Counted from the stretch's first letter, positions 8,257 to 17,379 are shown. The stretch is 64,000 nt of DNA from Nocardioides marmoriginsengisoli (GCF_003725695.1 NZ_RJSE01000009.1:186001-250000); one strand, 5' to 3'. Notes: generated from the letters alone by a model not told the origin. Numbers and translations: made by a program.

Positions 8257-9460
8257 ACTGGAGGGCGGTCCGCAGGCGGGCCGCCTTCCAGAGCGTCTCG
8301 GCGTACTCCTCGTCGACGTCGGAGCGCACCGTGATGCCGCCGCCGGTGCCGAGCCGCCAGGGTCCGTCGGCGGCCCGGTAGAGCGACCGGATCACGACGC
8401 CCAGGTCGGCCCGGCCGTCCCCGGAGATCCAGCCGAACGCGCCGGCGTAGATGCCGCGCGGCTCCGCCTCGACCTGGTCGATGATCTCCATCGTGCGCAG
8501 CTTCGGCGCCCCGGTCATCGACCCCGCCGGGAACATCGCCCGAAGCGCTTCCACGGTGCCGATCTCGGGACGCAGCCGACCGGTGACCGTCGAGACCAGC
8601 TGGTGCACGCTGGCGTAGGACTCGACCTCCATCAGCCGCGGGACCGCGACGCTGCCGGGATCGGAGACCATCGACAGGTCGTTGCGCAGCAGGTCGGTGA
8701 TCATCAGGTTCTCGGCCCGGAACTTCGGGTCGGTGGCGAGCCGGTGCCGCAGCTCCTCGTCGAGCTCCGGCGTCGCCCCGCGCGGGGTGGTGCCCTTGAT
8801 CGGGCGCGTCTCGGCGCGTCGATGCCGATCGATGGTGGCGAACCGTTCCGGCGAGGCCGAGAGCAGCCAGACGTCGCCGTGCCGGAGCACGCCCGCGTAC
8901 GGCGCCGGGTTGCTGGAGCGGAGCCGGCCGTAGATCTCGACCGGGTCGCGCGAGGAGGGGAGCTCCTCGCGGTAGGTCAGGTTCACCTCGTAGGAGTTCC
9001 CGGACCGCAGCTGCTCGACCACCTCGGCGAAGGCATCGGCGTACACCGCGGGCGTCGGTCCGGCGAGCACCTCGGCGTCCCCGGGCGGCACCGCCGGAGC
9101 GGGACCGTCGGTGACCCGGACCGAGCGCGCCCGCATCCAGACCGCGTCCGGGAGCCCGGCCTGCGACCGCGCCGGGAGGTCGGGGCGCGCGGCGTACCCG
9201 AAGTAGCCGATCCAGTGGGTGTCGGCGTCGCCGTCGAGCCGGTCCTGCAGGGCGGTGAAGATGTCGTCGCCGACGACCCGTCCGGACGGGTGCTCGACCA
9301 CCTCCCGGCGGACGGCGTCGTAGGTCAGCGACAGGTCGTCGTCCTGGAGCCCGCCCATGATCGAGCGGGACCCGGACCAGTCCTGGGAGCCGCCGCCGTC
9401 GAGCCAGAAGCAGCGGTCGTGGGCCGCGGCGATCTCCCGGAAGTCGTCGAGCGCGCTCAC
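8255..9460 (-). CDS. pabB: Aminodeoxychorismate synthase component I
   Basis: A 401-residue chorismate-binding enzyme that, with a glutaminase subunit, converts chorismate to 4-amino-4-deoxychorismate for folate synthesis. The diagnostic motif is PIKGT in TRPIKGTTPRG, whose Lys marks PabB-type enzymes where anthranilate synthases have Ala. FPAGSMTGAPK and GGGITVRSD near the C-terminus are the expected active-site segments. GTG 9460 is chosen because it overlaps the pabA stop by four bases and gives a normal length; reading further upstream would run through pabA in the wrong frame. Confidence 0.9.
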   Translation of the reverse strand: MSALDDFREIAAAHDRCFWLDGGGSQDWSGSRSIMGGLQDDDLSLTYDAVRREVVEHPSGRVVGDDIFTALQDRLDGDADTHWIGYFGYAARPDLPARSQAGLPDAVWMRARSVRVTDGPAPAVPPGDAEVLAGPTPAVYADAFAEVVEQLRSGNSYEVNLTYREELPSSRDPVEIYGRLRSSNPAPYAGVLRHGDVWLLSASPERFATIDRHRRAETRPIKGTTPRGATPELDEELRHRLATDPKFRAENLMITDLLRNDLSMVSDPGSVAVPRLMEVESYASVHQLVSTVTGRLRPEIGTVEALRAMFPAGSMTGAPKLRTMEIIDQVEAEPRGIYAGAFGWISGDGRADLGVVIRSLYRAADGPWRLGTGGGITVRSDVDEEYAETLWKAARLRTALQ

Positions 9461-10014
9461 ACCGGCTCCAGGAAGTTGGCGATCACCAGGGCGCCGTGCT
9501 CCGAGAGGATCGACTCCGGGTGGAACTGCACGCCGTGCAGCGGCAGGGTGCGGTGCGCCAGGCCCATCACCACGCCGTCCGCGGTCGCGGTCACCCGCAG
9601 CTCGTCCGGGACGACGGTCACCGCGAGCGAGTGGTACCGCACCGCCGCGACCCCGTCCGGGACGCCCGCGAACACCCCGGTGCCGTCGTGCTCGACCGCA
9701 GCCACCTCGCCGTGCGCCGGCTCGATCCGCTCGACCGTGCCGCCGTACGCGACCGCCAGTGCCTGCATCCCCAGGCACACCCCGAGCACCGGCCGGCCCA
9801 GCTGGAAGACCGCGGAACCGAGCGCGAAGTCGCGTGGCGACGCCGGGTGCCCGGGCCCGGGCGACAGCACCAGGTGGCGGTAGCCCCGGGCTCGTTCGAG
9901 CACCCCCGGCTCGTCGTGCTCGACGACGTCGGGCAGCGTCCCGGTGACTCCGGCGATCAGGTGCACCAGGTTCCAGGTGTAGGAGTCGTGGTGGTCGACC
10001 ACGAGGACGGTCAT
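9457..10014 (-). CDS. pabA: Glutamine amidotransferase subunit of aminodeoxychorismate synthase
   Basis: A 185-residue class I glutamine amidotransferase that supplies ammonia to the PabB partner. The triad is visible: Cys80 in GVCLGMQ, His165 and Glu167 in VQFHPES. The oxyanion-type SPGPGHP stretch is near 51-57. It is translationally coupled to pabB (shared GTGA) and starts 11 bases after the stop of the fused chorismate enzyme, so the three probably form one operon. PabA-type subunits often also serve anthranilate synthase, so dual use is possible. Confidence 0.9.
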   Translation of the reverse strand: MTVLVVDHHDSYTWNLVHLIAGVTGTLPDVVEHDEPGVLERARGYRHLVLSPGPGHPASPRDFALGSAVFQLGRPVLGVCLGMQALAVAYGGTVERIEPAHGEVAAVEHDGTGVFAGVPDGVAAVRYHSLAVTVVPDELRVTATADGVVMGLAHRTLPLHGVQFHPESILSEHGALVIANFLEPV

Positions 10015-10025
10015 CGCGCCGGCGA

Positions 10026-11936
10026 TCAGCCGTCGACCAGGTCGAGCATCAACCGCTGCAGCAGCGCGACGCCGTTCTCGGTCAGGATCGACTCGGCGTG
10101 GAACTGCACGCCGCGGAAGTGCGGACCGGCCACCAGGTGGACGTCGCCGGTCGAGGCGTCGGTCTCCACCCGGACGCCGTCCGGCAGCGGGTCACCGTCG
10201 CGCACCCTGCCGACGAAGGTGTTGTAGAAGCCGACCGCCTCGGGACGGCCGCCGATCGACACCGTGGACTGGGTCCCCTGGAAGACGATGTCCTTGAACG
10301 CGAGCGGGATGCCCAGCCGGTCGCAGAGCACCTGGTGGCCCAGGCAGACCGCCAGGAACGGCTTCTCCCCGGCGAGGAGGCCGTCGACCGCGCCGCGGAA
10401 CGTGGCGATCTTCGGGTTCGACGCGTCACGCGGGTCACCCGGCCCGGGGCCGACGACGGCGAGGTCGTAGTCGTCGAACCCGCCTGGGCGGAAGTCCTGG
10501 TGCCGGATGATCGTCGGCTTCATGCCGAGCACCGCGAAGACGTGGTGCAGCATGTTCGCGAAGTCGTCCTCGCCGTGCAGGATCGCGATCGAGCGGCCGG
10601 CCAGCGCCGGGGCCGGTGCCGCTCCGCCCTGGTCGGTGAGCCAGAACTTGGAGAGCCGCTGGTTGCGGGAGTTCAGCGCGATCAGCACGTCCTCGTCCGT
10701 CGCCAGGTCACCGATCTGCGCGGAGCCGCCGGCGCCGGGGACCAGCCCGAACGCGCTGAGGATGCCGCCGGCCTTGGCCGCCGTCTCGGCGACCTCGGAG
10801 TGCGGGTCGGAGTCACGGACCAGGGTCGCGCCGGCGGTGACCTTCACGGCACCCGTCGGCGAGACGTCGGCGGTCCGGATCAGGATCGGCGAGTCGGCGG
10901 TCTGGGCGCCGTTCTCGTCGCGGCCGATCAACGCCAGTGCCCCGGCGTAGTACCCGCGGCCCTCGGGCTCGTACTGCTTGATCAGCTTGCAGGCGTTCTC
11001 GACGGGCGCGCCGGTGACGGTGGCCGCGAACATGCTCAGCCGCAGGACGTCGCGGACGTCCATGTGGGTGCGGCCGGCGAGCAGGTACTCGGTGTGCACC
11101 AGGTGCGTCATCGGCTTGAGGAAGGGGCCGAGCACCTGGCCGCCCTCGTGGCAGATGTCGCACATCATCTTGAGCTCTTCGTCGACGACCATGAAGAGCT
11201 CGTAGATCTCCTTCTCGTCGGCCAGGAACTCCAGGAGGCGGGCCTTGCGGTCCTCCGGCGCCAGTCCGCGGAGCCGGAAGGTCCCCGAGATCGGGTTCAT
11301 CCGCACGTCGCCGCCCTGCACGCTGACGTGGCGCTCCGGCGAGGCCCCGATCAGGAACCGGTCGCCGGTCCAGAAGCAGTAGGTCCAGTAGGCGCCGCGC
11401 TCGTTCTCCAGCAGCCGGCGCAGCACGGTCAGCGCCTTCGCCGTACCGGTCTCCGGGCCGAAGTCCTCGAGCTGGGCGCGGTAGTGCCGGCCGACGACCA
11501 GGTTGGCGCCCTCGCCGTTGCCGATCTCGTCGGCGATGATCCGCTCGACCATCGCGGCGTAGCTGTCGTCGTCGGTCTCGAAGCCGCCGCGGTCGGTGAA
11601 CTCGACCGGCTCGTCCGGCAGCGCCGCGATCAGGTCCGCGAGCGGCACCTCGACCTCGGTCTCGATCGAGACGACCGCCAGCGGTGCACCGTCGTCGTGC
11701 ACGTCGAAGCCGCGCTCGGCGACCTGCCGGAACGGCACCGCGACCAGGGTGTCGAACCGCCGGCCGGGCTCCGGGGCGCCCTCGGCGACCGGGATGTCGG
11801 CCAGCCGCTCGGTCGCCACCAGCGGGCCGCCGACCAGGGTGACGGTCCCGCTGTCGCGCATCCGGATGACCGCCCAGGCCTCGCGTCCCGTCACCTGCTC
11901 GAGGGCGGCGCGGGCGGAGATCTGCGAGGCGGTCAT
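10026..11936 (-). CDS. Fused PhzE/TrpEG-type chorismate amination enzyme
   Basis: A 636-residue fusion of a chorismate-binding synthase (about 1-425) and a glutaminase (about 445-636) with Cys531 (AVCLGHQ), His613 and Glu615 (VQFHAES). The synthase motifs MNPISGTFR, DEELKMMCDICHEGGQVLGP (256-275) and FAATVTGAPVENACKLI resemble PhzE-family 2-amino-2-deoxyisochorismate synthases and streptomycete fused anthranilate synthases more than ordinary TrpE. The product could thus be anthranilate or ADIC. No phenazine, enediyne or trp genes are nearby. ATG 11936 is the first in-frame start and the N-terminus looks complete. It is upstream of and co-directional with pabA-pabB. Confidence 0.85.
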   Translation of the reverse strand: MTASQISARAALEQVTGREAWAVIRMRDSGTVTLVGGPLVATERLADIPVAEGAPEPGRRFDTLVAVPFRQVAERGFDVHDDGAPLAVVSIETEVEVPLADLIAALPDEPVEFTDRGGFETDDDSYAAMVERIIADEIGNGEGANLVVGRHYRAQLEDFGPETGTAKALTVLRRLLENERGAYWTYCFWTGDRFLIGASPERHVSVQGGDVRMNPISGTFRLRGLAPEDRKARLLEFLADEKEIYELFMVVDEELKMMCDICHEGGQVLGPFLKPMTHLVHTEYLLAGRTHMDVRDVLRLSMFAATVTGAPVENACKLIKQYEPEGRGYYAGALALIGRDENGAQTADSPILIRTADVSPTGAVKVTAGATLVRDSDPHSEVAETAAKAGGILSAFGLVPGAGGSAQIGDLATDEDVLIALNSRNQRLSKFWLTDQGGAAPAPALAGRSIAILHGEDDFANMLHHVFAVLGMKPTIIRHQDFRPGGFDDYDLAVVGPGPGDPRDASNPKIATFRGAVDGLLAGEKPFLAVCLGHQVLCDRLGIPLAFKDIVFQGTQSTVSIGGRPEAVGFYNTFVGRVRDGDPLPDGVRVETDASTGDVHLVAGPHFRGVQFHAESILTENGVALLQRLMLDLVDG

Positions 11937-12000
11937 GCGAGGACGCTACCAACGCCGCGCCCGCGCCCCGGCAGGGTTTTCCGGGGGCGAGACGCCGAGG

Positions 12001-13947
12001 TCAGCTCGCGGCGGCCAGCCAGGCCGCGAGCCGGGCGGTGGCGTCGCGGAGCCGGCGGAAGTACGTCGTCCGCGACATGTGCAGCGCCCGCATCGCCCGC
12101 GCGTGCCCGGCCCCGGCCTCCAGGTACCCGAGCAGCAGCACGTCCCGGTGCAGCCGGGCGTCGTCGTGGTCGCCGAAGGCCTCGTCGACGGCGGTCCGGA
12201 TCAGCCGCGTCAGGTACTCCGCACGGCCCGCCGGGTCAGTGCCCCGCGCCAGCGGGGAGGCCGCCAGCACCAGCGGGTCGTGGAAGGAGCGCAGCGCCTC
12301 GCGGACCGCCTCCACCTGGACCGTCTCCGCGGCCGTGCCCGAGACGGGCGTGCGGGTCGCGGCCAGGTCCACGTGCGCCTGGTGCCGGATCGCCGGGATC
12401 ACCCCGGCGTCGCCGTAGTCCAGGACGTAGGTCTCGAACCGGAGGTCGCCAAAGGCGAGATCGAGCTCGCGGGCCCGGATCCCGCCGCAGTGCAACGGGT
12501 CCGGAGCGGGCGGGTTGCGGGTGACCACCCAGCGCTTGAAGTTCGGCAGCCCGCAGGCCTGGACGAGCGCGGTCAGGACGAGTGCCCGGACCTCGTCGGC
12601 GACGTCCTCGGTGACCCAGAGCTCGGTGACCGGGTTGAGCAGGGACTGGCCGGCGAGGTCGTGCTCCGTCGCCCAGTCGAGCCACCCGCGCAGCAGCCGG
12701 TCGTCGGCGAAGCCGGCCGGGACCGACTCCGGCGTGGCCCAGACGGTGAACGCGACCGGCTCCCCGGTCCCGGGCCGCCGTACGACGACGGTGTGCTCGG
12801 GCGCCTCCCGCACCCAGCGCAGCACCCAGGCGAGGTACGACGGGTCGCGATCGGCGAGCAGCACCTGGAGGAACGCGAGGTCCGATGCGGTCGCCTGCTC
12901 GACCTTCCACGGCGACGCCAGCGCCCTCGACGGGGTCACGCCGCGGTCCTGGGGCGGGGCGAGTACCTCCCGCAGGTCGATCGCCAGGTGGGCCCGGTCG
13001 GCCGCGTCGATGAGGTGGTCGATGATCCGCAGCCGCAGCGACCGTTCCAGGTCGGGGTCGATCCGGCGCAGCTGCGCGGCGATCAAGCGGCGGATCCGCT
13101 GGTGCAGGGTGACCCTGCCGCCGAGCCGCTCGGCGAACGGCAGTGCACGCAGCCAGCGCTCGGCCCGGTCGCCGTCGATGTCGGGGAGCACCGCGGCGAG
13201 CAGCCCGGCATCGACCGACGGTGCCAGCGCGGCCACCATCAGCACGGTCCGGTCCCGGTGGACGAGGTCCGGGTCGGCCAGCCGTCCGGCGGTGAGGTGG
13301 TCGAGCAGGCGGTGCTCGAGGGAGCCCAGGTCCGCGTCCGTCAAGGCGCGGCCGCTGCTCTCCCGCGCCGCGGTGGCGAGCGTCAGCGACAGCGCGTGAC
13401 CGTCCGCCCAGCTCGTCACCCGGGCGACCTCGTCCGGGTCCCGGACGCCTCGCGCCGCGAGGAACGCAGCCACCGCGCCGGACTCCAGCGGTCCGATCGG
13501 CAGCACCAGCAGCGACGGCGCCCACGGCGAGGTCCACCACGCGGGTTCGACCTCGTCCCGCTGCGCCACCACGACGCGAGCGGCGACGGGCAGCCGCCCG
13601 AGGTGCTGCTCGCGGAGCAGTGCCTGGTGCAGCCCGAGCAGCTCAGCGGAATCCAGCAGGATCAGCGGCCGCGCGAGGACCGCGGCATCGGCGAACGCCT
13701 CCTCCAGACGACCCGTGTCGGCCAGCAGCTCGCGCGCGTCCAGCTCGACGACGGTGTAGCCCAGGGACGGGGCGCGCCGGGCCAGCTCCCGGAGCAGGGC
13801 GCTCTTCCCGGACCCGGCGGGCCCGGTCAGGAACACCACCCGGTGCTCCGAGGTGTTCTCCAGGAACGTCCGCAACCGGCCGAGCTCGCCCTCGCGCGCG
13901 ACGAAGACCGAGGCCTCGCGCGCCGCGACGTGCTCCTGCAACCGCAT
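12001..13947 (-). CDS. Large AAA/STAND-like ATPase with C-terminal HTH, putative regulator
   Basis: A 648-residue protein with a P-loop GPAGSGKSAL (Walker A, 42-51) preceded by VAREGELGRLRTFLE, the usual N-terminal box of STAND/LuxR-type ATPases. Walker B-like PLILLDSAE is near 95-103. The middle is helical with a winged-helix-like segment (LHQRIRRLIAAQLRRI). The last 30 residues, RALHMSRTTYFRRLRDATARL (starting R-A-L-H), look like a helix-turn-helix. I infer a nucleotide-dependent transcription regulator or signalling scaffold; the target is unknown. The ATG at 13947 was chosen because the P-loop then falls at the expected distance. It is divergent from the secreted beta-propeller gene at 14080. 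Confidence 0.7.
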   Translation of the reverse strand: MRLQEHVAAREASVFVAREGELGRLRTFLENTSEHRVVFLTGPAGSGKSALLRELARRAPSLGYTVVELDARELLADTGRLEEAFADAAVLARPLILLDSAELLGLHQALLREQHLGRLPVAARVVVAQRDEVEPAWWTSPWAPSLLVLPIGPLESGAVAAFLAARGVRDPDEVARVTSWADGHALSLTLATAARESSGRALTDADLGSLEHRLLDHLTAGRLADPDLVHRDRTVLMVAALAPSVDAGLLAAVLPDIDGDRAERWLRALPFAERLGGRVTLHQRIRRLIAAQLRRIDPDLERSLRLRIIDHLIDAADRAHLAIDLREVLAPPQDRGVTPSRALASPWKVEQATASDLAFLQVLLADRDPSYLAWVLRWVREAPEHTVVVRRPGTGEPVAFTVWATPESVPAGFADDRLLRGWLDWATEHDLAGQSLLNPVTELWVTEDVADEVRALVLTALVQACGLPNFKRWVVTRNPPAPDPLHCGGIRARELDLAFGDLRFETYVLDYGDAGVIPAIRHQAHVDLAATRTPVSGTAAETVQVEAVREALRSFHDPLVLAASPLARGTDPAGRAEYLTRLIRTAVDEAFGDHDDARLHRDVLLLGYLEAGAGHARAMRALHMSRTTYFRRLRDATARLAAWLAAAS

Positions 13948-14079
13948 GCTCGTGATCGTAAGTCCGGACGGGCGCCGGCGGCACTGGTTCGGCACTACAC
14001 CGGCACCACGAACAGTGTCGGCGGGGCCGCCGTACTGACCAGGATGGGAGCGTCTGCCCCGCCTATCCGGGAGGTCCCC

Positions 14080-15687
14080 GTGCCCCGCTCCGCACCCGCC
14101 GCGTTCGTCGCGCTCCTGCTCGCCCTGACCTGCCTGGTCACCTCCGGTCCCAGCCAGGCCGCCCGGTCGGCCAAGCGCCCGCCTGCACCGACCGCGACCC
14201 CGGCCGTGCCGCTGCAGGGCACCACCGTCACGCTGCGTGCCAAGTTCCCGACCAAGTTCCGCCGGCCGGCGACGCTCCAGATCAACACCGGCGCCGGCTG
14301 GCGCAACGTGCAGACCAAGAAGACCCAGCGCAACGGCCGGGTCGCGTTCGCCGTCACCGTGCCCGGCAACGTGCTCTACCGCGTCCGCGCCAAGAAGGTC
14401 CGCCACCACGGCGTGAAGAAGCTGCTGATCACGCAGGCACGACGGGTGCCCGCGAAGCCGCGCGCCGAGCTGGTCACCGGCACCCCGGCCGGGAAGTCCA
14501 CCGGCAAGGAGGGCGGCTCGGTCGAGCTCTCCGCCGACGCCCGGTACGTCGTGTTCATGTCCGCCGCGACCAACCTGGTGCAGGGCGTCACCGGGTACAC
14601 CGAGAACAATTCCCACATCTACCTGCGCGACCGGGTAGCCAGGACGACGGTGCTCGTCGACGGCGCCTCGGCGAGCGTCGCCGGCAACGGGACCAGCTCG
14701 CACCCGGGCATCTCCCGGGACGGCCGGTACGTCACCTTCGCCTCGCTCGCCGACAACCTGGTCGACTGGGACTCGAACGACAAGCAGGACATCTTCCGCT
14801 GGGACCGCACCAACGGCACCATCATCCGCGTGACCTCGGACGCCTTCGGCGACCCGACCGACAACTCCAGCTACGACCCGGTCATCTCCGCGAACGGCAG
14901 CCGGATCGCGTACTCCACGGACGCGACCACCATCGACTCCGACGACGACAACGGGGTCAGCGACGTCTACGTCTGGGACTCGGGGACCGGCAAGTCGGAG
15001 CGGGTCAGCGAGGACGTGCTCGGCAACGACAGCAACGGAGCCAGCTACGCGCCGAGCATCTCCGCGGACGGAGCCTATGTCGGCTACCAGTCGAACGCGT
15101 CCGACCTGGTGATCGGCGACTCCAACGGGACCGCGGACGTCTACCGGCGCAACATCGCGGCCGGTACGAACGCCCGGGTCTCGGTGGCCACCTCCGGCCA
15201 GCCGAACGGCTACAGCACCCAGGCGGCGGTCTCCGCCACCGGCCGCTACGTGGCGTTCGCGTCGCAGGCGGACAACCTGGTCGCCGGCGGCAGCCCCGAC
15301 AACGGCAGCACCAACGTCTTCGTCCGGGACATGACCGCCGGCACCACCGTGCTGGCCAGCCGCGACCGGGTCTCCGGGCCCACGAACGGGATGTCGTACG
15401 GCGCCACCAGCATCAGCGACGACGGCCGGCTGGTGACCTTCCCGTCGATGGCCACGGACCTGGTCGCCGGGGACACCAACGGCAAGCCCGACGGCTTCCT
15501 CTGGGACCGGAGCACCGGCAAGGTGTCGATGATCGTGCGGGACAAGCTGTGGGGACCGACGAACGGCCCGATCTTCGAGCCGGTCCTCAGCGCCGACACC
15601 AAGTGGGTCGGCTTCTACACGCAGGCGTCCGACCTGTCTCCGAGCGACACCTCGCCGGTCACCGACGGGTTCGTCTGGCGGCGCTGA
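14080..15687 (+). CDS. Secreted TolB/WD40-like beta-propeller protein
   Basis: A 535-residue exported protein. GTG 14080 follows GGGAGG with five-base spacing and opens a signal peptide whose hydrophobic core is AAFVALLLALTCLV, with probable cleavage after SQA. An immunoglobulin-like segment covers about 35-120. From about 140 to the end there are roughly seven PD40 blades, each with a pattern like S-x-DGRYVTFAS-x-A-x-NLV followed by a D-x-F-x-WD strand, as in DGRYVTFASLADNLV. Such propellers bind peptides or polysaccharide at the cell surface; no enzyme motif is seen. It is divergent from the ATPase regulator. Confidence 0.8.
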   Translation: MPRSAPAAFVALLLALTCLVTSGPSQAARSAKRPPAPTATPAVPLQGTTVTLRAKFPTKFRRPATLQINTGAGWRNVQTKKTQRNGRVAFAVTVPGNVLYRVRAKKVRHHGVKKLLITQARRVPAKPRAELVTGTPAGKSTGKEGGSVELSADARYVVFMSAATNLVQGVTGYTENNSHIYLRDRVARTTVLVDGASASVAGNGTSSHPGISRDGRYVTFASLADNLVDWDSNDKQDIFRWDRTNGTIIRVTSDAFGDPTDNSSYDPVISANGSRIAYSTDATTIDSDDDNGVSDVYVWDSGTGKSERVSEDVLGNDSNGASYAPSISADGAYVGYQSNASDLVIGDSNGTADVYRRNIAAGTNARVSVATSGQPNGYSTQAAVSATGRYVAFASQADNLVAGGSPDNGSTNVFVRDMTAGTTVLASRDRVSGPTNGMSYGATSISDDGRLVTFPSMATDLVAGDTNGKPDGFLWDRSTGKVSMIVRDKLWGPTNGPIFEPVLSADTKWVGFYTQASDLSPSDTSPVTDGFVWRR

Positions 15688-15718
15688 ACCGGCTTGCCCG
15701 CTCGGGCAGAATCGGCGC

Positions 15719-16336
15719 ATGAGTGAGAGGACCCGGCTGCGCCGCATCCCCGAGAACGCCGTCACCGAGGTCGCCGGGCTGCATGCCGTGCTCGACGCCG
15801 CCCGGGTCGCGCACGTCGCCTTCGTGCACGACGGCGGTCCGGTGAACATCCCGACCGCGGTCGCGCGCGACGGCGACCGGCTGCTGATGCACGGCTCGAC
15901 CGGGAGCCGGCTCTTCCGGACGCTGGCCGACGGCGCCGAGGTCTGCGTGACGGTGACCCTGCTCGACGGGATGGTGCTGGCCCGCTCCGCGTTCGAGTCC
16001 TCGATGAACTACCGCTCGGCGATGGTGTTCGGGGTGCCGACCGTCGTGACGGACAAGCTCGACGCGTTGCGGGTGATGACCGCGGCCTGGATGCCGGGGC
16101 GCTGGGAGACCCTGCGCGCCCCGCACGCCAAGGAGCTCGCCGCCACCATGGTCCTGGAGCTGCCGCTGGTCGAGTGGTCGGTCAAGGTGAGCGCGGGCCC
16201 GCCGGAGGACCCGCCCGAGGACCTGGACGCGCCGGTCTGGGCGGGCGTGCTGCCGATCGTGTCGTCGTACGGGGAGCCGGTGCCGGCGCCGGACCTGCGC
16301 GGGGATCCGCCGCTGCCGGCGTACTTCTCGGCCTAG
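15719..16336 (+). CDS. Pyridoxamine-5'-phosphate-oxidase-like flavin-binding protein
   Basis: A 205-residue cytoplasmic protein of the FMN-binding split-barrel fold. Family features are IPENAVTEVAGLHAVLDAAR at the N-terminus (twenty residues), the ligand strand VNIPTAVARDGDRLLMHGS near 42-60 and SSMNYRSAMVFG near 95-107. It belongs to the branch annotated as flavin-nucleotide-binding proteins, close to the actinobacterial flavin/F420-dependent oxidoreductases; the substrate is unknown. It follows the beta-propeller gene by 31 bases and is probably read with it or from its own promoter. Confidence 0.82.
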   Translation: MSERTRLRRIPENAVTEVAGLHAVLDAARVAHVAFVHDGGPVNIPTAVARDGDRLLMHGSTGSRLFRTLADGAEVCVTVTLLDGMVLARSAFESSMNYRSAMVFGVPTVVTDKLDALRVMTAAWMPGRWETLRAPHAKELAATMVLELPLVEWSVKVSAGPPEDPPEDLDAPVWAGVLPIVSSYGEPVPAPDLRGDPPLPAYFSA

Positions 16337-16422
16337 GTCGAAACGGTTCGTCGAAAAGTTGTCAGATTCGGCGGCCCCGGATCGTCGTACTGGTGAGAGG
16401 CAATCACCGAGGAGGTACGGCC

Positions 16423-16566
16423 ATGTGGGACACAGTGCAGACCAACGAGATCCCTCTGTCGCACGATCTTCCGTGCCTCCGTTGCGGGCACGAAGCGCAC
16501 ACCTATCTCGCGTGCAGTGACAGCTGCGACTGCATCCCGGCCGCGATGCCGGGGATGGCGGCTTGA
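16423..16566 (+). CDS. Small Cys-rich protein, 47 residues
   Basis: A short protein with a strong ribosome-binding site (GAGGAGGT, about six bases before the ATG). It has CLRCGHEAH followed by CSDSCDC, five cysteines plus histidines arranged like a small zinc ribbon. No membrane segment or signal peptide is present. The clear Shine-Dalgarno and metal-ligand spacing support a real gene; I recall no named family. It may be a zinc-binding regulator or structural protein. Confidence 0.7.
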   Translation: MWDTVQTNEIPLSHDLPCLRCGHEAHTYLACSDSCDCIPAAMPGMAA

Positions 16567-16589
16567 GCAGCCGCATCACCGGATTCGGG

Positions 16590-16769
16590 TCAGTCGAACC
16601 CCAGTGCCTTCCGTCCGAGCACGAAGGCGCCGGCGCCGAAGAAGCCGAGCAGCGCGAAGCCCAGCGCCTGACCGCCGTCGGTGAACACCAGCGTGCCGCC
16701 CGCGAGAGCGGCGAAGAGGCACAGCGCCGCCACCACCAGCATCGGGACCTTGATCTCTCGCTTGCTCAC
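16590..16769 (-). CDS. Small two-helix membrane protein, 59 residues
   Basis: The translation from GTG 16769 is a Lys/Arg-rich N-terminus (MSKREIKVP) followed by two hydrophobic segments at about 10-27 and 33-50. This gives a hairpin membrane protein with both ends probably in the cytoplasm. The Shine-Dalgarno is weak. Its stop faces that of the Cys-rich protein, 23 bases away. I do not recognise a family. Confidence 0.5.
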   Translation of the reverse strand: MSKREIKVPMLVVAALCLFAALAGGTLVFTDGGQALGFALLGFFGAGAFVLGRKALGFD

Positions 16770-16859
16770 CTCGTGAGGATTCCACACCCGGCGAGCAACC
16801 GAACGGGGGCGGCCCGATATTCGGTCGAGATGACCTGCGTCGGCGGCTAAGTTGCCGGC

Positions 16860-17369
16860 ATGGAAGTCAGGTTCGAGCGCACCGGGACACGTCGGTACGC
16901 GGTCGCCGTCCTCCGCAGCCACCACGGTGACCTCCGGATGGACCCGGCGCCCGGTTACTCCGACCTGATTCCCCACGACCTCGTGCACCTGGTCGTCGAG
17001 GAGGAGTTCGGCCTGCGGGACGGGATCTTCGGTCAGCTCGCCGCAGGCGGAAACGCCGGAACCTTCGTGCCCACCGAGGAGCTTCGCACCAAGGCGTGGG
17101 CGCGCAGGACCGAACGGCGCAACCGGGCCACCGGCGGCGACATGGAGCGATCAGAGGCCCTGGTGGCGCAGGTCTACCCGCGCTGGCTTCGGCACAGCGG
17201 CCACCTGCCGGGCAGTCACTACGTGCTCCAGGACCCCCCGCCGACCGATCTCAGCGACACCGACCTCGACCGGGTGATCGAGCGCCTCGACGTGTTGTCC
17301 GAGGAGTGGCGCGGCGTCGGCGTCGGCACCTCGATGACGGTCCGGTGGCCCTGGTCCGAGCGCGACTAG
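16860..17369 (+). CDS. Conserved-looking protein of unknown function, 169 residues
   Basis: A soluble, highly charged protein beginning MEVRFERTGTRRYAV, with an acidic central motif IPHDLVHLVVEEEFGLRDGIFGQ that reads like a His/Glu metal site (the core is HDLVHLVVEEEFG). The middle is Arg-rich (WARRTERRNRATGG) and the C-terminus is predicted helical. There is no signal peptide or membrane segment. The H-x3-H-x3-E spacing hints at metal binding, but I cannot place it in a family. It is convergent with the S15 peptidase, with a hairpin between them. Confidence 0.6.
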   Translation: MEVRFERTGTRRYAVAVLRSHHGDLRMDPAPGYSDLIPHDLVHLVVEEEFGLRDGIFGQLAAGGNAGTFVPTEELRTKAWARRTERRNRATGGDMERSEALVAQVYPRWLRHSGHLPGSHYVLQDPPPTDLSDTDLDRVIERLDVLSEEWRGVGVGTSMTVRWPWSERD

Positions 17370-17379
17370 GACGAACCGA

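Noticed and set aside
8255-11936. A phenazine or enediyne biosynthetic cluster
   Set aside because: Only the PhzE-like enzyme is present; neighbours are folate genes and a regulator, with no phzF, phzD, phzG or tailoring genes.
11596-14079. Extension of the secreted beta-propeller frame far upstream on the plus strand
   Set aside because: This part overlaps two minus-strand genes with clear domains; the GTG at 14080 has GGGAGG and a signal peptide, so the extension is an artefact of composition.
15695-15708. TGCCCG-CT-CGGGCA hairpin between the beta-propeller and split-barrel genes
   Set aside because: The two-base loop is too tight; the realistic stem is four pairs, too weak to call a terminator.
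13948-15849. Extension of the 12001 ATPase frame upstream through the beta-propeller gene
   Set aside because: The extra sequence has no protein-like character and runs antisense to a gene with a signal peptide and PD40 blades.
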